Assembly: GCA_030280995.1 (NCBI GenBank)
Contig: JASXTE010000015.1
Span: forward strand, 5,257,001 to 5,321,000
DNA: 64,000 bases
Direction: 5' to 3'
DNA from: Hemileia vastatrix
Taxonomy: Eukaryota > Basidiomycota > Pucciniomycetes > Pucciniales > Zaghouaniaceae
A program made the position numbers and the translations under genes. Under the pieces are notes generated by a model, which was not told the origin of the DNA, did no database searches, and saw only the letters and a list, made by a program, of their open reading frames with translations. Of this stretch, positions 22,494-32,679 are shown one piece after another. The first letter of the stretch is position 1. The number at the start of each line of letters is the position of its first letter.

Positions 22494-25400
22494 CCCTCCT
22501 GTCTTGTGATTTGGGAAGCAGTAATCCACAAGAGTTGAGGAATGTCGTAAGGGTTTTTCCTGGAGTAGATTTCGTGAGGCAGTCGGCAAGCATTGAGGAG
22601 GTCGGAGTATACGGAATTTCGATATTACCAAGTAGAACTTCTTCCCGAATCCAGTGGTATTGTACTTCGATGTGTTTTGTTCTTGCTTGAAATATGGGAT
22701 TTTGAGAGAGTGCTATGGCGCCTTGGTTATCTCCATACAAGGTCAGAGGGCAAGAGATTGGAATATTGATTGATTCGAAGAGATGTTTGAGCCAAATGGC
22801 TTCTTGTCCAGCAGTAGTACAAGAACTATATTCAGCTTCTGAAGAAGAGAGTGCAACAGTAGGTTGTTTTCTGGATCGCCATGAAATGGAACCACCTTTT
22901 AGGAGGAAAAGATATCCTGTGGTGGATCTACGGGTACTGGGACATCCAGCCCAATCTGCGTCGGCAAAACCAGTAGGATTTGACCATGAGAAATGACCTT
23001 GAGGATGGAGGGATGAGTCCAGTTGTGAGTAGGTAAGAGAGAGATCTTTGCTTCCAGCTAGGTACCGAAGAACGTGTTTGAAAGCTATCCAATGAGGGAT
23101 CCCGGGTTGTTCGAGGTGCTGGGATAGTTGACTCACTGAGAAGGCCAGATCGGGTCTAGTACATTGTACCAGGTAATTGAGGGACACAATGGCTCGTCGA
23201 TAATTGATTTTGAGGTTGTTGAAATTTTGGATCTCTGCTGGAGTAGCCGGGATAAGATGATCATGAGGAAGAAGTGGTGTTGCCACTGATTTGCAAGAGG
23301 CCATATTGTATTCTTTGAGTAGATTTACGATGTATGAGGGTTGAGAGAGGCTGATGGTCCTTTGTTGACTGTCGTGTGTGATTTTCATACCTAGGAAGTA
23401 GGAGAGGGGGCCGAGAAATTCCATGTTGAATCTTTCTTTGATTTTACCTTTGAATTGGGTTAGATCTTTACCAAATACAGCCAGATCGTCCACATGGAGG
23501 TAAACAAATACAGGATTATCAGTGTTTTTTGAGAAAAATAAGCAAGGATCGGCACTATAGGGAAACATATCGATGGCAGAGAAAAAGTTGTTGATTTCTT
23601 TTGACCAACATCGGGGTGACTGCTTGAGACCATAGATGGATTTCCGCAATTTTAGTATTGGGTTGGTGATCGAGGAAGGTGTTGCAACACCAGAGGGAAT
23701 TCTCATATACACGTCTTCCTCTAACGTCCCATGAAGAAAGGCCCCCTTTACATCCATATGCTCCATACTATAGTTATTTTGGATAGCAAGAGCTAGGAGG
23801 ATGCGAAAGGTGGTGAGCCCGCCGGTTGGAGCAAAAGTCTCAAAGTAATCGATCCCTTCTTGTTGTAAGAACCCTTGGGCACATAAACGGGCCTTGAATT
23901 TCGCGATACCTCCATCTTCGGTTTCTTTGACAGTAAAGACCCATTTCGCGCCGATGGTTTTGACTGCAGTGGGCTTCTCTATAACTTCCCAGACACAGTG
24001 GGTATCCATGTTCTCTAACTCGGTCTTAATCGCATTGGACCAGGCATCTGACTCAAGTCCAGTGATTGCCTCATTGAAGTTCCTAGGTATGGGTACTTCA
24101 GCGGCAAGTGGAGTTGTCGTGGATAGGAGTGACCTGTCAGGGGGTCGGCGAGTGCGAGGATAATTTAGGATGTTATTTGGGTTAATGTCAGAGGAGATTT
24201 CCTGCGACGGGGAACATCATCAGGAACATGGGTGAACCTGTCACATACTGGAATGCGCTTAGGTCTAATGAGTTCCAAAACCTCTTCATCATCCTCAGAC
24301 TCGGAGTTGGGAGTTGAGTTGGATGAGATCCCATCTGATGGAGCATCTGGTGATGGGTTTGACATTGATGCCTCATCGTTACTGTCAGGTTCAGGGGAGT
24401 CATGAGGTAACCCGGTGGTTAGGAGGTTGTCTTCTGTTAGGGGAGGAAAAGGAAAAAGCTGATTTGTAACAGTTGACTGCCGGATTTTTAGATAAGGGAA
24501 TTCTTCCTCATTGAAGACAACGTCATGAGAATATGAGATGTTATGGGTTTTAGGGTCAAGTAGCCGGTAGGAACTCAGTGTCTCATCGTAGCCCACAAGG
24601 ATATACAGGTGTGAAGATGAGTCAAATTTACCTTTGCGCAATTTTTTTGGAATGAGTGCATAAGCGCTACATCCAAAGGTTTGAAGGTGAGTAAGTTTAG
24701 GGGGAGTTCCATACAATTGCTCAAAAGGTGACTTCATGTGTTGAGTTTTAGTGGGAGTGCGATTGTACAAGTATACAGCTGTGGTTACAGCTTCTTCCCA
24801 GAGTTCCGGGGGTAGGTTGGCGTGAAATAATAATGCTTTGGCTTTCTCTGTAGTGGTTCGGTTAGCGCGTTCAGCTACAGGGTTCTGTTTAGGAGTATAT
24901 GGAGCGGTAATATGCATTTGTATTCCCTCACTCATCAGATAATTTTTAAACTCTTTATTGCAATATTCCCCTCCACCATCATTGACTAAGTGACAAATTT
25001 TTTTATTTAGTGCTAATTCAATAGTTTTCTTGAAATGTAGGAATGTTTGGAAAGTATCACTCTTATTTTTAAGGATATAAATGAAACGATATGACGTAAA
25101 GTAGTCAGTTAATTGAAAGTAATAGAGACTACCGCCAAGGGACGGGGGAAAGATCTTTCTGCTTAAGTTGGAGTGGATATATTCAAGAGGTGTTGATGCC
25201 TTAGGAAGGGAGCCGGGAAATGGTAAGGAGTGATGTTTTGCTTCGACACAGCTTTCACAGAATGGATCAGTAGAGTCAGAAGGTTTGATCTGCTGATGAG
25301 TCCGCAGATAGTCCATTACGGTTTTTCCCGGGTGTCCTAGTCTGTTATGCCAAATGGCAGAGGAGTTAGCAACTGAAAGAAAAGAAACATTAGCAGAGGG

Positions 25401-26613
25401 AGACTCACCAGTGAAAACGTCTTTGAGAACAAGTAAATCATCCTCAAACACTCCTCTCAGTCTGAATCCAGACTTTGTGATGAGAGAGAAGTCGTTTCCA
25501 TTGATGGTGAGTTCCATGCTTTTGAGTCTTTTTCGTAGTGCACCGAGACTAATGAGGTTTAGTTTTAGAGAAGGTACAAGGAGGCAGTTTTCCAGGGGAG
25601 TTCGCTGGTTGTGTGACCCAAGGATAACTGTTCCAAATCCTTCTGAGGGTACAGTAATTTCGTCCCCGAATGCGACAGTTGATTTAGAGGGGGTAAATGA
25701 GCAGAAGTGTTCAATGGAATTGAACATGTGTTGCGTAGCACCGCTGTCCAAGACAAAAATGTTGTTGGGGACACTAGGGAAAATTGAGAGGCATTTAGAG
25801 ATTGTCGGTTGGACTGATGATAAGTCAAGGGGAGTCGGTGTTATTTCGACAGCTATATTGGCTTTGGCAGTTTCGGGTCTTTTGTTTCTTAGGTGAGGAT
25901 GTAATTGAAAACATTCGGACTCCTGATGTTTGGTTTTGGGGTTGTGCTTACCACCAGTACAGATTTCGTAGTTTCGTTTTTCGGTGGTTTGAAAAGCTTT
26001 AGGATGGTCATTCTGGGTTATGACTTTTTCCAAATTGTGGTTGTCGAGAGAATCAATGAGGGTTTTTACTGTGATGGATTCTTTTCGAGCTTGGGCATTA
26101 TGGAGAAGAGCATCTCGAAGTGAAGAGAATTCCTTGGGGAGTCGATAAAGGAAGTATGAGGCTAGTAAGTGTTCCTTTAATTCAATTTTAACGGCGACTA
26201 ATTCGGCTTCGATGTTTTTTATGAGTTCAATATATTTATTAATGTCTCCTGGGTAGGAGACTAGGGCAAATTTTTGAAAGAATCACATTTGGTTATTTTC
26301 ACTCGAGGATTTATAATGGGACTCAAGATCAGACCATAGTTGGTGAGGGTCATTTTTATTTGCAACGGTCACAAAAAGTCTGAGATGGTAAGGGTTCATG
26401 AACTGGGTCATGAGGCCAGTCGCTTTTTGTTTGCGTAATTTAAACAGAGAGTGATCTGGGTCAGACTCAGAGGGAGTTTTAGCGTTGTTGATGACAATAT
26501 CATAGAGGTTTTGTTGCATGAATATGCTCTCCATTCGGAATGCCCACAGTTGATAGTTGTCCTTGTCTAGGACGGGAACACCAGTAAGGTTTACGTCGGA
26601 GGTCTGCATGATT
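22474..26613 (-). pseudogene. copia-1 gag-pol polyprotein, lightly damaged
   Basis: Reading begins near 26613 (MQTSDVNLTGVPVLDKDNYQ, a UBN2-type gag start). A TGA at 26283-26285 cuts gag after ENNQM, but the same frame continues to 24165 with a His/Cys knuckle-like CTGGKHNPKTKH, protease VLDSGATQHM (about 25728-25757), a GAG-pre-integrase block (WHNRLGHPG) and integrase. The integrase first Asp reads Asn (HSNLS, codon 25167-25169); the second Asp (NDGGGEY) and Glu (PVAERANRT) are present. A one-base shift near 24200 leads to the RT-RNase H frame (22474-24009 and upstream), with MDVKGAFLHG, HVDD (about 23480-23505) and RNase H ALSSSEAEY. Only about three lesions separate it from an open polyprotein. 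Confidence 0.92.
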
Positions 26614-26660
26614 GAGTAGAGATAGTGAAAAACAATTGACTGGAATAAAGTAATGTAGAC

Positions 26661-26676
26661 AACTGGTCTCATAATC
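26661..26676 (-). other. copia-1 primer-binding site, anticodon-arm type
   Basis: The 16 bases next to the 5' LTR read GATTATGAGACCAGTT on the element strand. Their complement contains GTCTCATAATC, which looks like the anticodon arm of elongator methionine tRNA (CAU anticodon) rather than a tRNA 3' end. Copia of Drosophila is known to be primed by a tRNA-Met half cut in the anticodon loop, and the same is inferred here. Confidence 0.6.
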
Positions 26677-27294
26677 TGTAAGACAAGGACTTAGGGCAGC
26701 AATAGTAATCCCAAGTAAGCAGGTGGATGAGCTCAAGGGAGTACGAAGCAGTAAATACCTGCAGGAGTCGTTGGTTAACTATTATATTGCAAGTGGACTG
26801 GACAGTTTGTATAGGATAAGACAAGGAAAGTGTAAAAAGTACCTTAGGGCAGCAATAGTAATCCCAAGTAAGCAGGTGGATGAGCTCAAGGGAGTACGAA
26901 GCAGTAAATACCTAAGGATCATGAGATAGAGGATAGTAAATAACGGGAAGGAGGAGAGAAAGATAAGAAATACACACCTGCAGGAGTCGTTGGTTAACTG
27001 AGGAAAGATAGTAGTCGATAGACCCTATTTAACCTCAAGAGACCAATGACTACTGCAGGTGCGATGATTAGTTACATGTAGTGGGTTGATTAATTTCTAA
27101 TTAATGTGGTAAGCAGAGAGAAGTAGATACGCTCAAATGCGTGATCTAGCAGAAAAAGCTATTACTAAACATTTTCATGATGGGTGTAAATACAAGGGAC
27201 AGTTATGCAGGAATTGCTAATAGGAGTGTAATTACTAAGTGACAAAAGGTGAGAAGACAAAAAGGGAGGAAAAGTCATTGCGTCAATTCTAACA
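26677..27294 (-). repeat. 5' LTR of copia-1, with two 69-bp units
   Basis: This 618-bp LTR is nearly identical to 21807-22493 except that it has two copies of the 69-bp module. It would drive minus-strand transcription. Confidence 0.93.
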
Positions 27295-27299
27295 TGGGG

Positions 27300-27392
27300 C
27301 ACAATATGGAATATTTTAAAAAATAATCATGGTTTATTTGGTGTAAAAAAGAGGTATTTTGAAATGGAAGATTTATAATTTTGATACTCCTT
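27300..27392 (-). mobile_element. MITE (AGGGGGTATCAAAGTT family), part 2
   Basis: The continuation of 21701-21806 after copia-1 ends TTTTGATACTCCTT, a mutated TIR, followed by ATT (27393-27395) that pairs with ATT at 21698-21700. Confidence 0.9.
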
Positions 27393-27539
27393 ATTTTCTA
27401 GAGTACGTATATTTCAAATATCATAAAAGACTCTGATTACATTCATTTTTTTCAATATTTCAAAATGGCCATTATTTGGACTTTCAAAACCTTAAACTCA
27501 TGAAAATGAGACCTTTTACGCTATAATATAAATTTCTTG

Positions 27540-27636
27540 AGTCAAGTGAATAGAAGTCAAGAGTTAGATCAATCAAAGTTTAATAAATGATATGCCACAA
27601 CAAATATATGAAAAAGTACCTGAGTCAAGTGAATAG
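27540..27636. repeat. Tandem repeat (about 180-200 bp unit), first part, left of copia-2
   Basis: GAGTCAAGTGAATAGAAGTC followed by AGAGTTAGATCAATCAAAG matches units at 31513 and about 31725. A shortened unit is followed by the start of the next, which is interrupted at AATAG by copia-2. Confidence 0.85.
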
Positions 27637-27783
27637 TGTTAGGTTTAGATTGGTGAGAACCGCAACTGCGGCCTTTAATGTATGTAGACTGTGTGTGCAA
27701 GTCCCCTCTCTTCATTCTGACACAGGGTGAAGAGAGCGAGCTTACCATTGGGGCTTTGGGATTTGGGTGCACAGGGCATTACA
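27637..27783 (+). repeat. 5' LTR of copia-2
   Basis: This is an unusually short 147-bp LTR with TG..CA ends. The next bases, GGTTATGGGC, differ by one base from the complement of the initiator methionine tRNA anticodon loop region, so a half-tRNA primer is plausible. Compared with the 3' LTR there are only a handful of differences. Confidence 0.92.
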
Positions 27784-27963
27784 GGTTATGGGCGTTTAGT
27801 GCGTTACCAGTTGCAGACAAAGAACAAGCAAGTAAAGAAAGAAAAATATGAGAGACAATATAAACTAATCACAACAGTCATCAAGTTGTTTAGATATTAT
27901 AGATATTAGAATCAAGAAATATAAATAAACATATAAACATAAAAATAAAAATAAAATAAATAA

Positions 27964-30900
27964 ATGAATAAAATCAAAATGTCATATCTTTCTTACTCAA
28001 ATTGGAGGTCTTGTTACAGTTCATCTGGCCCTACCGCTACATTTTTTCGCTCCTATGGGGCTACTCCTTTCCGCTCTCATCATCAATACAATTCTCGTTC
28101 CACTACTCACCCATCTCCACAAAAACTAGCTTTGATTGACCCCTATGCAACTGATCATATGAGGGGGGATTTATCTATTTTTTCTGATCTGCAATACTTA
28201 CCTCAAAAGATCCCTCTTATTTTCAAGGATGATCCTGAATCTCAACAGTTTGTAACAGATGTTAGCTCCATCATCCTGAAAGGCTTTGATAACTCCAACT
28301 TCACCATCAACAGAGTTTTTTTCTGCCCAACTGCTAGTGGTACCTTAATTTCTGGATATGCATTATTTAAGTCTGGGGTTTCATTCTATCCCAATGCAGC
28401 AAATCATTTTGTTCAAAAAAAGGTGATGCTGAATTAGCTAAAGCAAAGTGGTCTGGTGGAAACAAGTGGTTTCTCAGAATGTGGTATGGTACTTTTCCTC
28501 AATGTAATGCTACCTCTATTTCCTCCTCACTGTCTTCCAAGCTTCCAGTTCCATTTTTGTCACTTGACCCCCCAATTCATTGGCTAGCTTATTCAACTCC
28601 AAAGCCTGAAAGTGAACTCATGAAGTGGCATCGGAGGCTTGGACATTTCAGCTTACGAGTTATGAAAAGGCTTTTTGCTTCTGGGGTTACCCTTGGTCTT
28701 CCCTTCTCTCTTCCTCCTGGTATTATTGATTGTGAAGAATGTCGTCTTTGCAAGAATTTCCAAAGACACACACTACTTCCTACTGAACGTGATCCTGAAC
28801 CTTTGGAAATTATTTTCTCAGATGTTTTGGGTCCCTTTGAAGTGGCAACATTTAATGAAGCATGCTATATTATTTCCTTTCAAGATGTGAAGACAAGCTA
28901 CTCTGATATTGAAATCATTCAATCAAAAAATGAAGTCATTAATTCTTTTATACAATTTCATTTGAAAATGGAGCCGTTGACTAGTTTTAAACTGAAGATT
29001 CTCTGCTCAGATAATGGTGGAGAATATCTTAATCAGAAGATGCAAAAATATCTATCACAACATGGAATTCAGTGGGAACATTCTATGCCTTATCATTCTG
29101 AACAAAATAGAGTTGCCAAACGCTACAACAGGACTATTTCTGATATGGGTAGGACCATGCTTTATGACAGTGGTTTTTCAAAGTTCTTTTGGGGTGCAGC
29201 ATTTTTGTGGGCAGCTCATCTTCATAACCAACTTCCCAATACAGTTTCTATTTCAAAAACTCCCTATGAAGCAATGTTCAAGAGAAAAACTCAACTTGAT
29301 TTTGTTACAGACTTTTGGAGATGTGGCCTTTGTTCATGTTGCAAAATCTAAACAGTTGAGACTTGATGTGAGGGCAGTGAAATGTTAGTGGTTGGGTATG
29401 TTGAGGGTGGTAAAGGTTGGCTTTTCTTGGATCAAACAAACAACAGGCTTATTCAATCTGATTTTGCTGAATTACCTTCACATGCAACAACTCAAAAAGT
29501 TTCTGAAAAGAAAAATAACTCTAAATCACCTGATATTTCAAAAGGACAGCTTCCTCAAGATAAATGTGATGTGATTTTATTGTCAGAAAAGCATGGTCTT
29601 CCGTTTATTGTGAATTCGTTAACTCTTGGTGATTTTGAAATTGATAAAAGACTACTGGATCAAGATCTTGTTGGAACTGAAATTCAAAATACTTGCTTAG
29701 AATGGTTCCCTGAAGTGCCAAAAACATATAAGAAAGCTATGAAAAGTGAAGATGGTCATCAGTGGTCTTTGGCTTGCAAAAATGAACTTGAAAATCTTGC
29801 CAAGAAGAAAATTTGGTCACTTGTTAAACCTCCACCTGGCATCAAAGTTCTTGGAGCATGATGGATTTTTGCTATTAAACCAGGACTTTCAGCTGATGAC
29901 CCTAAGCATTTCAAGGAACGTTATGTAGCTCAAAGTTTTTTGCAGAAATATGGCCATGATTTTCAAGAAACGTTTGCTCCTACTGCTACCTTCACATCTC
30001 TACGACTTATTTTTGCTCTAGCAGCAAAGTTTAACTGGATTGTTCATTCTTTTGATGTGGTTGCAGTTTCTTTGAATAGTCCTATTGAAGAGGAAGTTTA
30101 TGTCCGCCCACATGAAAGACTTGATGGAAATGATGGCACTTTAGTATGCCATTTGAACAAAGCTCTTTATGGTACAAAGCAAGCAGAAAGATGTTGAAGG
30201 AAGATAATTGCCAAAAAGTTGAATAATTTGGACTATGAACTGAGTTTTTTTGATAATTATGTCTATATTTTAAAGAAGAATCTGGTTTCATCAGTTATCT
30301 GGCTTCATGTGGATGATGGAATTGTGGCATGTGATTCTCAAGAAACTTTGAAGAAGTTGGAAAAAGATTTGGCTGGAGTTTTGGAAATTAAGTGGAAGGA
30401 AAAGGTGGATCAGATAGCAGGTTTATATGTGGAAAAAATCAGGGATGTGTTTATTTTGTCTCAAGCTCCTCTTGCTCAGAAGATCTGCAAACTTCATAAT
30501 CCTTCTCAATTGCATACTAAGGCTCCCCTTCCAAGTAAGTGTAACCTGGTTTCAGCAGATCCATCATCTTCTCCAATCAATCCCCTGGGTTTCCTTTCAA
30601 TTGTTGGCTCTTTAAGCTACCTGGCACAAGATACTAGGCCAGATATTGCTTATTCTGTCAACCTATTAGCACCCTTTTCCAGACATCCATCAGAAGATTA
30701 TTTGAAAGCTTTAAACCATCTTGTGGCTTATGTTTCAGCAACAGCTCATTTCACATTTAAGATATTTCCTTCTCATTCAGATTTGGTTGCAAAAGTTGAA
30801 GTCTATGCTGATTCAAGCTGGATTGGGAATGAAGGTGATAGAGCTTCTCAAGGCCATATCATATATTTCTGCAAGGTACCTATAAGCTGGAGTGCAAAAC

Positions 30901-31220
30901 GGCAACGTACAGTGGAACTATCTACTTCAACAGCAGAATACATGCCTTTTTCATCAGGTGTCAGGACTGGCTTATGGGTCAAGAACTTGCTTGAGGACTT
31001 TATTAACTATCAAGATACAGATCATCTTTATTCTGATAATCAGACAGCAGTGAGGACAGGAAAAGACCATTCATCAAATAAGGATACCAGACATTCAAAG
31101 AGAGATTTATTTTTTGTCAATCAGCTAATTTTCAACAAAGAAGTACTTCTTACTTGGGTGCCTATTAGAGATCAAAAGGCAGACTGTATGACAAAGTCAT
31201 TGGGTGGTTTGAATATTTAA
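27964..31220 (+). pseudogene. copia-2 pol remnants
   Basis: The frame is split into open blocks at 27964-28437, 28479-29351, 29382-29861, 29940-30197 and 30219-31220. The protease motif is altered (LIDPYATDHM, where DSGAT is usual). GAG-pre-integrase WHRRLGHFS is near 28630. Integrase has Asp in IFSDVLGPF and CSDNGGEY, but the Glu is replaced by Lys (VAKRYNRT, AAA at 29118-29120). RT has HVDD near 30310 and RNase H has ELSTSTAEY near 30920. TGA stops replace expected Trp codons at 29859-29861 and 30195-30197, and there are frameshifts near 28430, 29310 and 29385. It is non-autonomous and dead. Confidence 0.92.
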
Positions 31221-31365
31221 CATTGTTTGTCTTATCTTTCAGTTGGAACTTAGTTTTTTTATTTTTTATTATTATTTTTCCTTCATATTTATCTTTTTCC
31301 TTCTTTAATTCATAATATTTTACTATTAGGCTATTGGTGGTAGAGGCCTTGTTGCCAGGGGGGGG

Positions 31366-31512
31366 TGTTAGGTTAAGATTAGTGAGGACCGCAACTGCGG
31401 CCTTTAATGTATGTATACTGTGTGCACGAGTCCCCTCTCTTCATTCTGACATGGGGTGAAGAGAGCGAGCTTACCATTGGGGCTTTGGGATTTGGGTGCA
31501 CAGGGCATTACA
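31366..31512 (+). repeat. 3' LTR of copia-2
   Basis: This 147-bp copy matches 27637-27783 and is followed directly by the AATAG target duplication. Confidence 0.93.
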
Positions 31513-31880
31513 AATAGAAGTCCAGAGTTAGATCAATCAAAGTTTAATAAAAGATATGCCTCCGCAACTGTTAATGAGTTAATAAGAAAAAGAGTAAATA
31601 AAAAGTAAGTAAAGTAAGTCAACTGTCTTAAAAACAGAAAAGATAAAAGAGAGAGAGAAACAAGGTTACGCATTGCATAATTAAGAGCATACTAACATAT
31701 ATGAAAAAGTACCTGAGTCAAGTGAATAGAAGTCATGAGTTAGATCAATCAAAGTTTAAAAAAAGATATGCCGCCACAACTGTTAATGAGTTAATAAGAA
31801 AAAGAGTAAATAAAAAGTAAGTAAAGGAAGTCAACTGTCTGAAAAACAGAAAAGAGTAAAAGAGAGAGAAAAACAAGATT
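31513..31880. repeat. Tandem repeat (about 180-200 bp unit), right of copia-2
   Basis: Two units, each starting near GAATAGAAGTC and including CTGTTAATGAGTTAATAAG and AAGTAAGTAAAG, follow copia-2. A different segment (about 31660-31700) separates them. The first unit continues the sequence cut at 27636. Confidence 0.85.
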
Positions 31881-31934
31881 GATGAAAAGTAACAAACATC
31901 TCTGCCTTTTATAGTGAATGGGGCAACATAGAAT

Positions 31935-32133
31935 AGGGGGTATCAAAGTTAGAAAACTTCCATTTCAAAATACCTCTTTTTACCACCAAAACAACCATGA
32001 TTATTTTTGTCATATGTCATATTGTACCCCATAAACACCTTTTGACTGTGAATTAATTTCAAGTTTCTGGCTTTCTTTTTGTGCTGTGGAATACCTTTTA
32101 AATCATTACAAAATTATAACTTTGATACCCCCT
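31935..32133 (+). mobile_element. MITE, 199 bp, intact termini
   Basis: The ends are AGGGGGTATCAAAGTT and its inverse AACTTTGATACCCCCT, flanked by AAT on both sides (31932-31934 and 32134-32136). The 3-bp target duplication and AGGGGG ends are like those of the Harbinger elements in this window. It has no coding capacity. A second copy, split by copia-1, lies at 21701-27392. Confidence 0.93.
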
Positions 32134-32136
32134 AAT

Positions 32137-32679
32137 GTATGAATCAGGTACGGAATCAAACAAAAGAAAATATAAATACATAGAATAATGAATAATGCTT
32201 AGTAACTAATGAACGGAATCATATTTAATATAATAAGACCTTATGCCCCTAAAAGCTCTCTCTTTACTCTGAGGTTTCAACAAAAAAAAGAATAAAAGAA
32301 TAATAGTAATAGTAAATTTATTTCATTTTACAACCAGAGGTCACCAACAGGTAAAACAACCCTCAGCCTTGGTGTAACCTCCAATCCTACTGAAATCCAT
32401 TGTAAAACACCTATCATATTTTCCAGGTGCTTTGTAGCATTTTTTGAGGCCAATTTTTGTAGGAATTACCAGTTTTGAAAAGTTTCAAAGAATTTCCTAT
32501 TTTTCATGTAGGCAACAAATCAGTGAAAAATTAATGAGTGAAAAATGGTGTTAAAGAAGAACCCCAGAGTAGAATTACTCTCACCTGACCCTTCTTGATA
32601 CCTCAATGCAATATCTATATTTCACCAAAAAATTTCCAACATAAAAATCTGCAACCTAAACACCACAAAAAATCAAGGG
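32137..32679. other. Sequence without gene or recognised repeat
   Basis: AT-rich with some less AT-rich patches (32330-32420 and 32560-32600). I see no coding potential. Confidence 0.4.

Larger units (their letters stand above)
21807..27294 (-). mobile_element. Ty1/copia retrotransposon copia-1, nearly complete
   Basis: The element is 5488 bp, minus strand, with LTRs 21807-22493 and 26677-27294 (TGTAAG..TAACA) and a perfect 5-bp target duplication TGGGG (21802-21806 and 27295-27299). The domain order gag, protease, integrase, RT, RNase H is Ty1/copia. The LTRs differ by only a few substitutions plus one 69-bp tandem unit, so the insertion is young. It inserted into a MITE. Confidence 0.96.
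27637..31512 (+). mobile_element. Ty1/copia element copia-2, short, no gag
   Basis: A 3876-bp plus-strand element with 147-bp LTRs at 27637-27783 and 31366-31512 (TGTTAGG..GCATTACA) and a perfect target duplication AATAG (27632-27636 and 31513-31517). A G-rich tract (about 31357-31365) precedes the 3' LTR. The interior has protease remnants, integrase, RT and RNase H in copia order, but only about 180 bp separate the 5' LTR from protease, so gag is missing. Confidence 0.95.

Noticed and set aside
22448..26123. Plus-strand open frames at 22448-22690, 22715-22996, 23894-24163, 25354-25896 and 25802-26123
   Set aside because: Antisense shadows of the copia-1 polyprotein, which has all the recognisable motifs.
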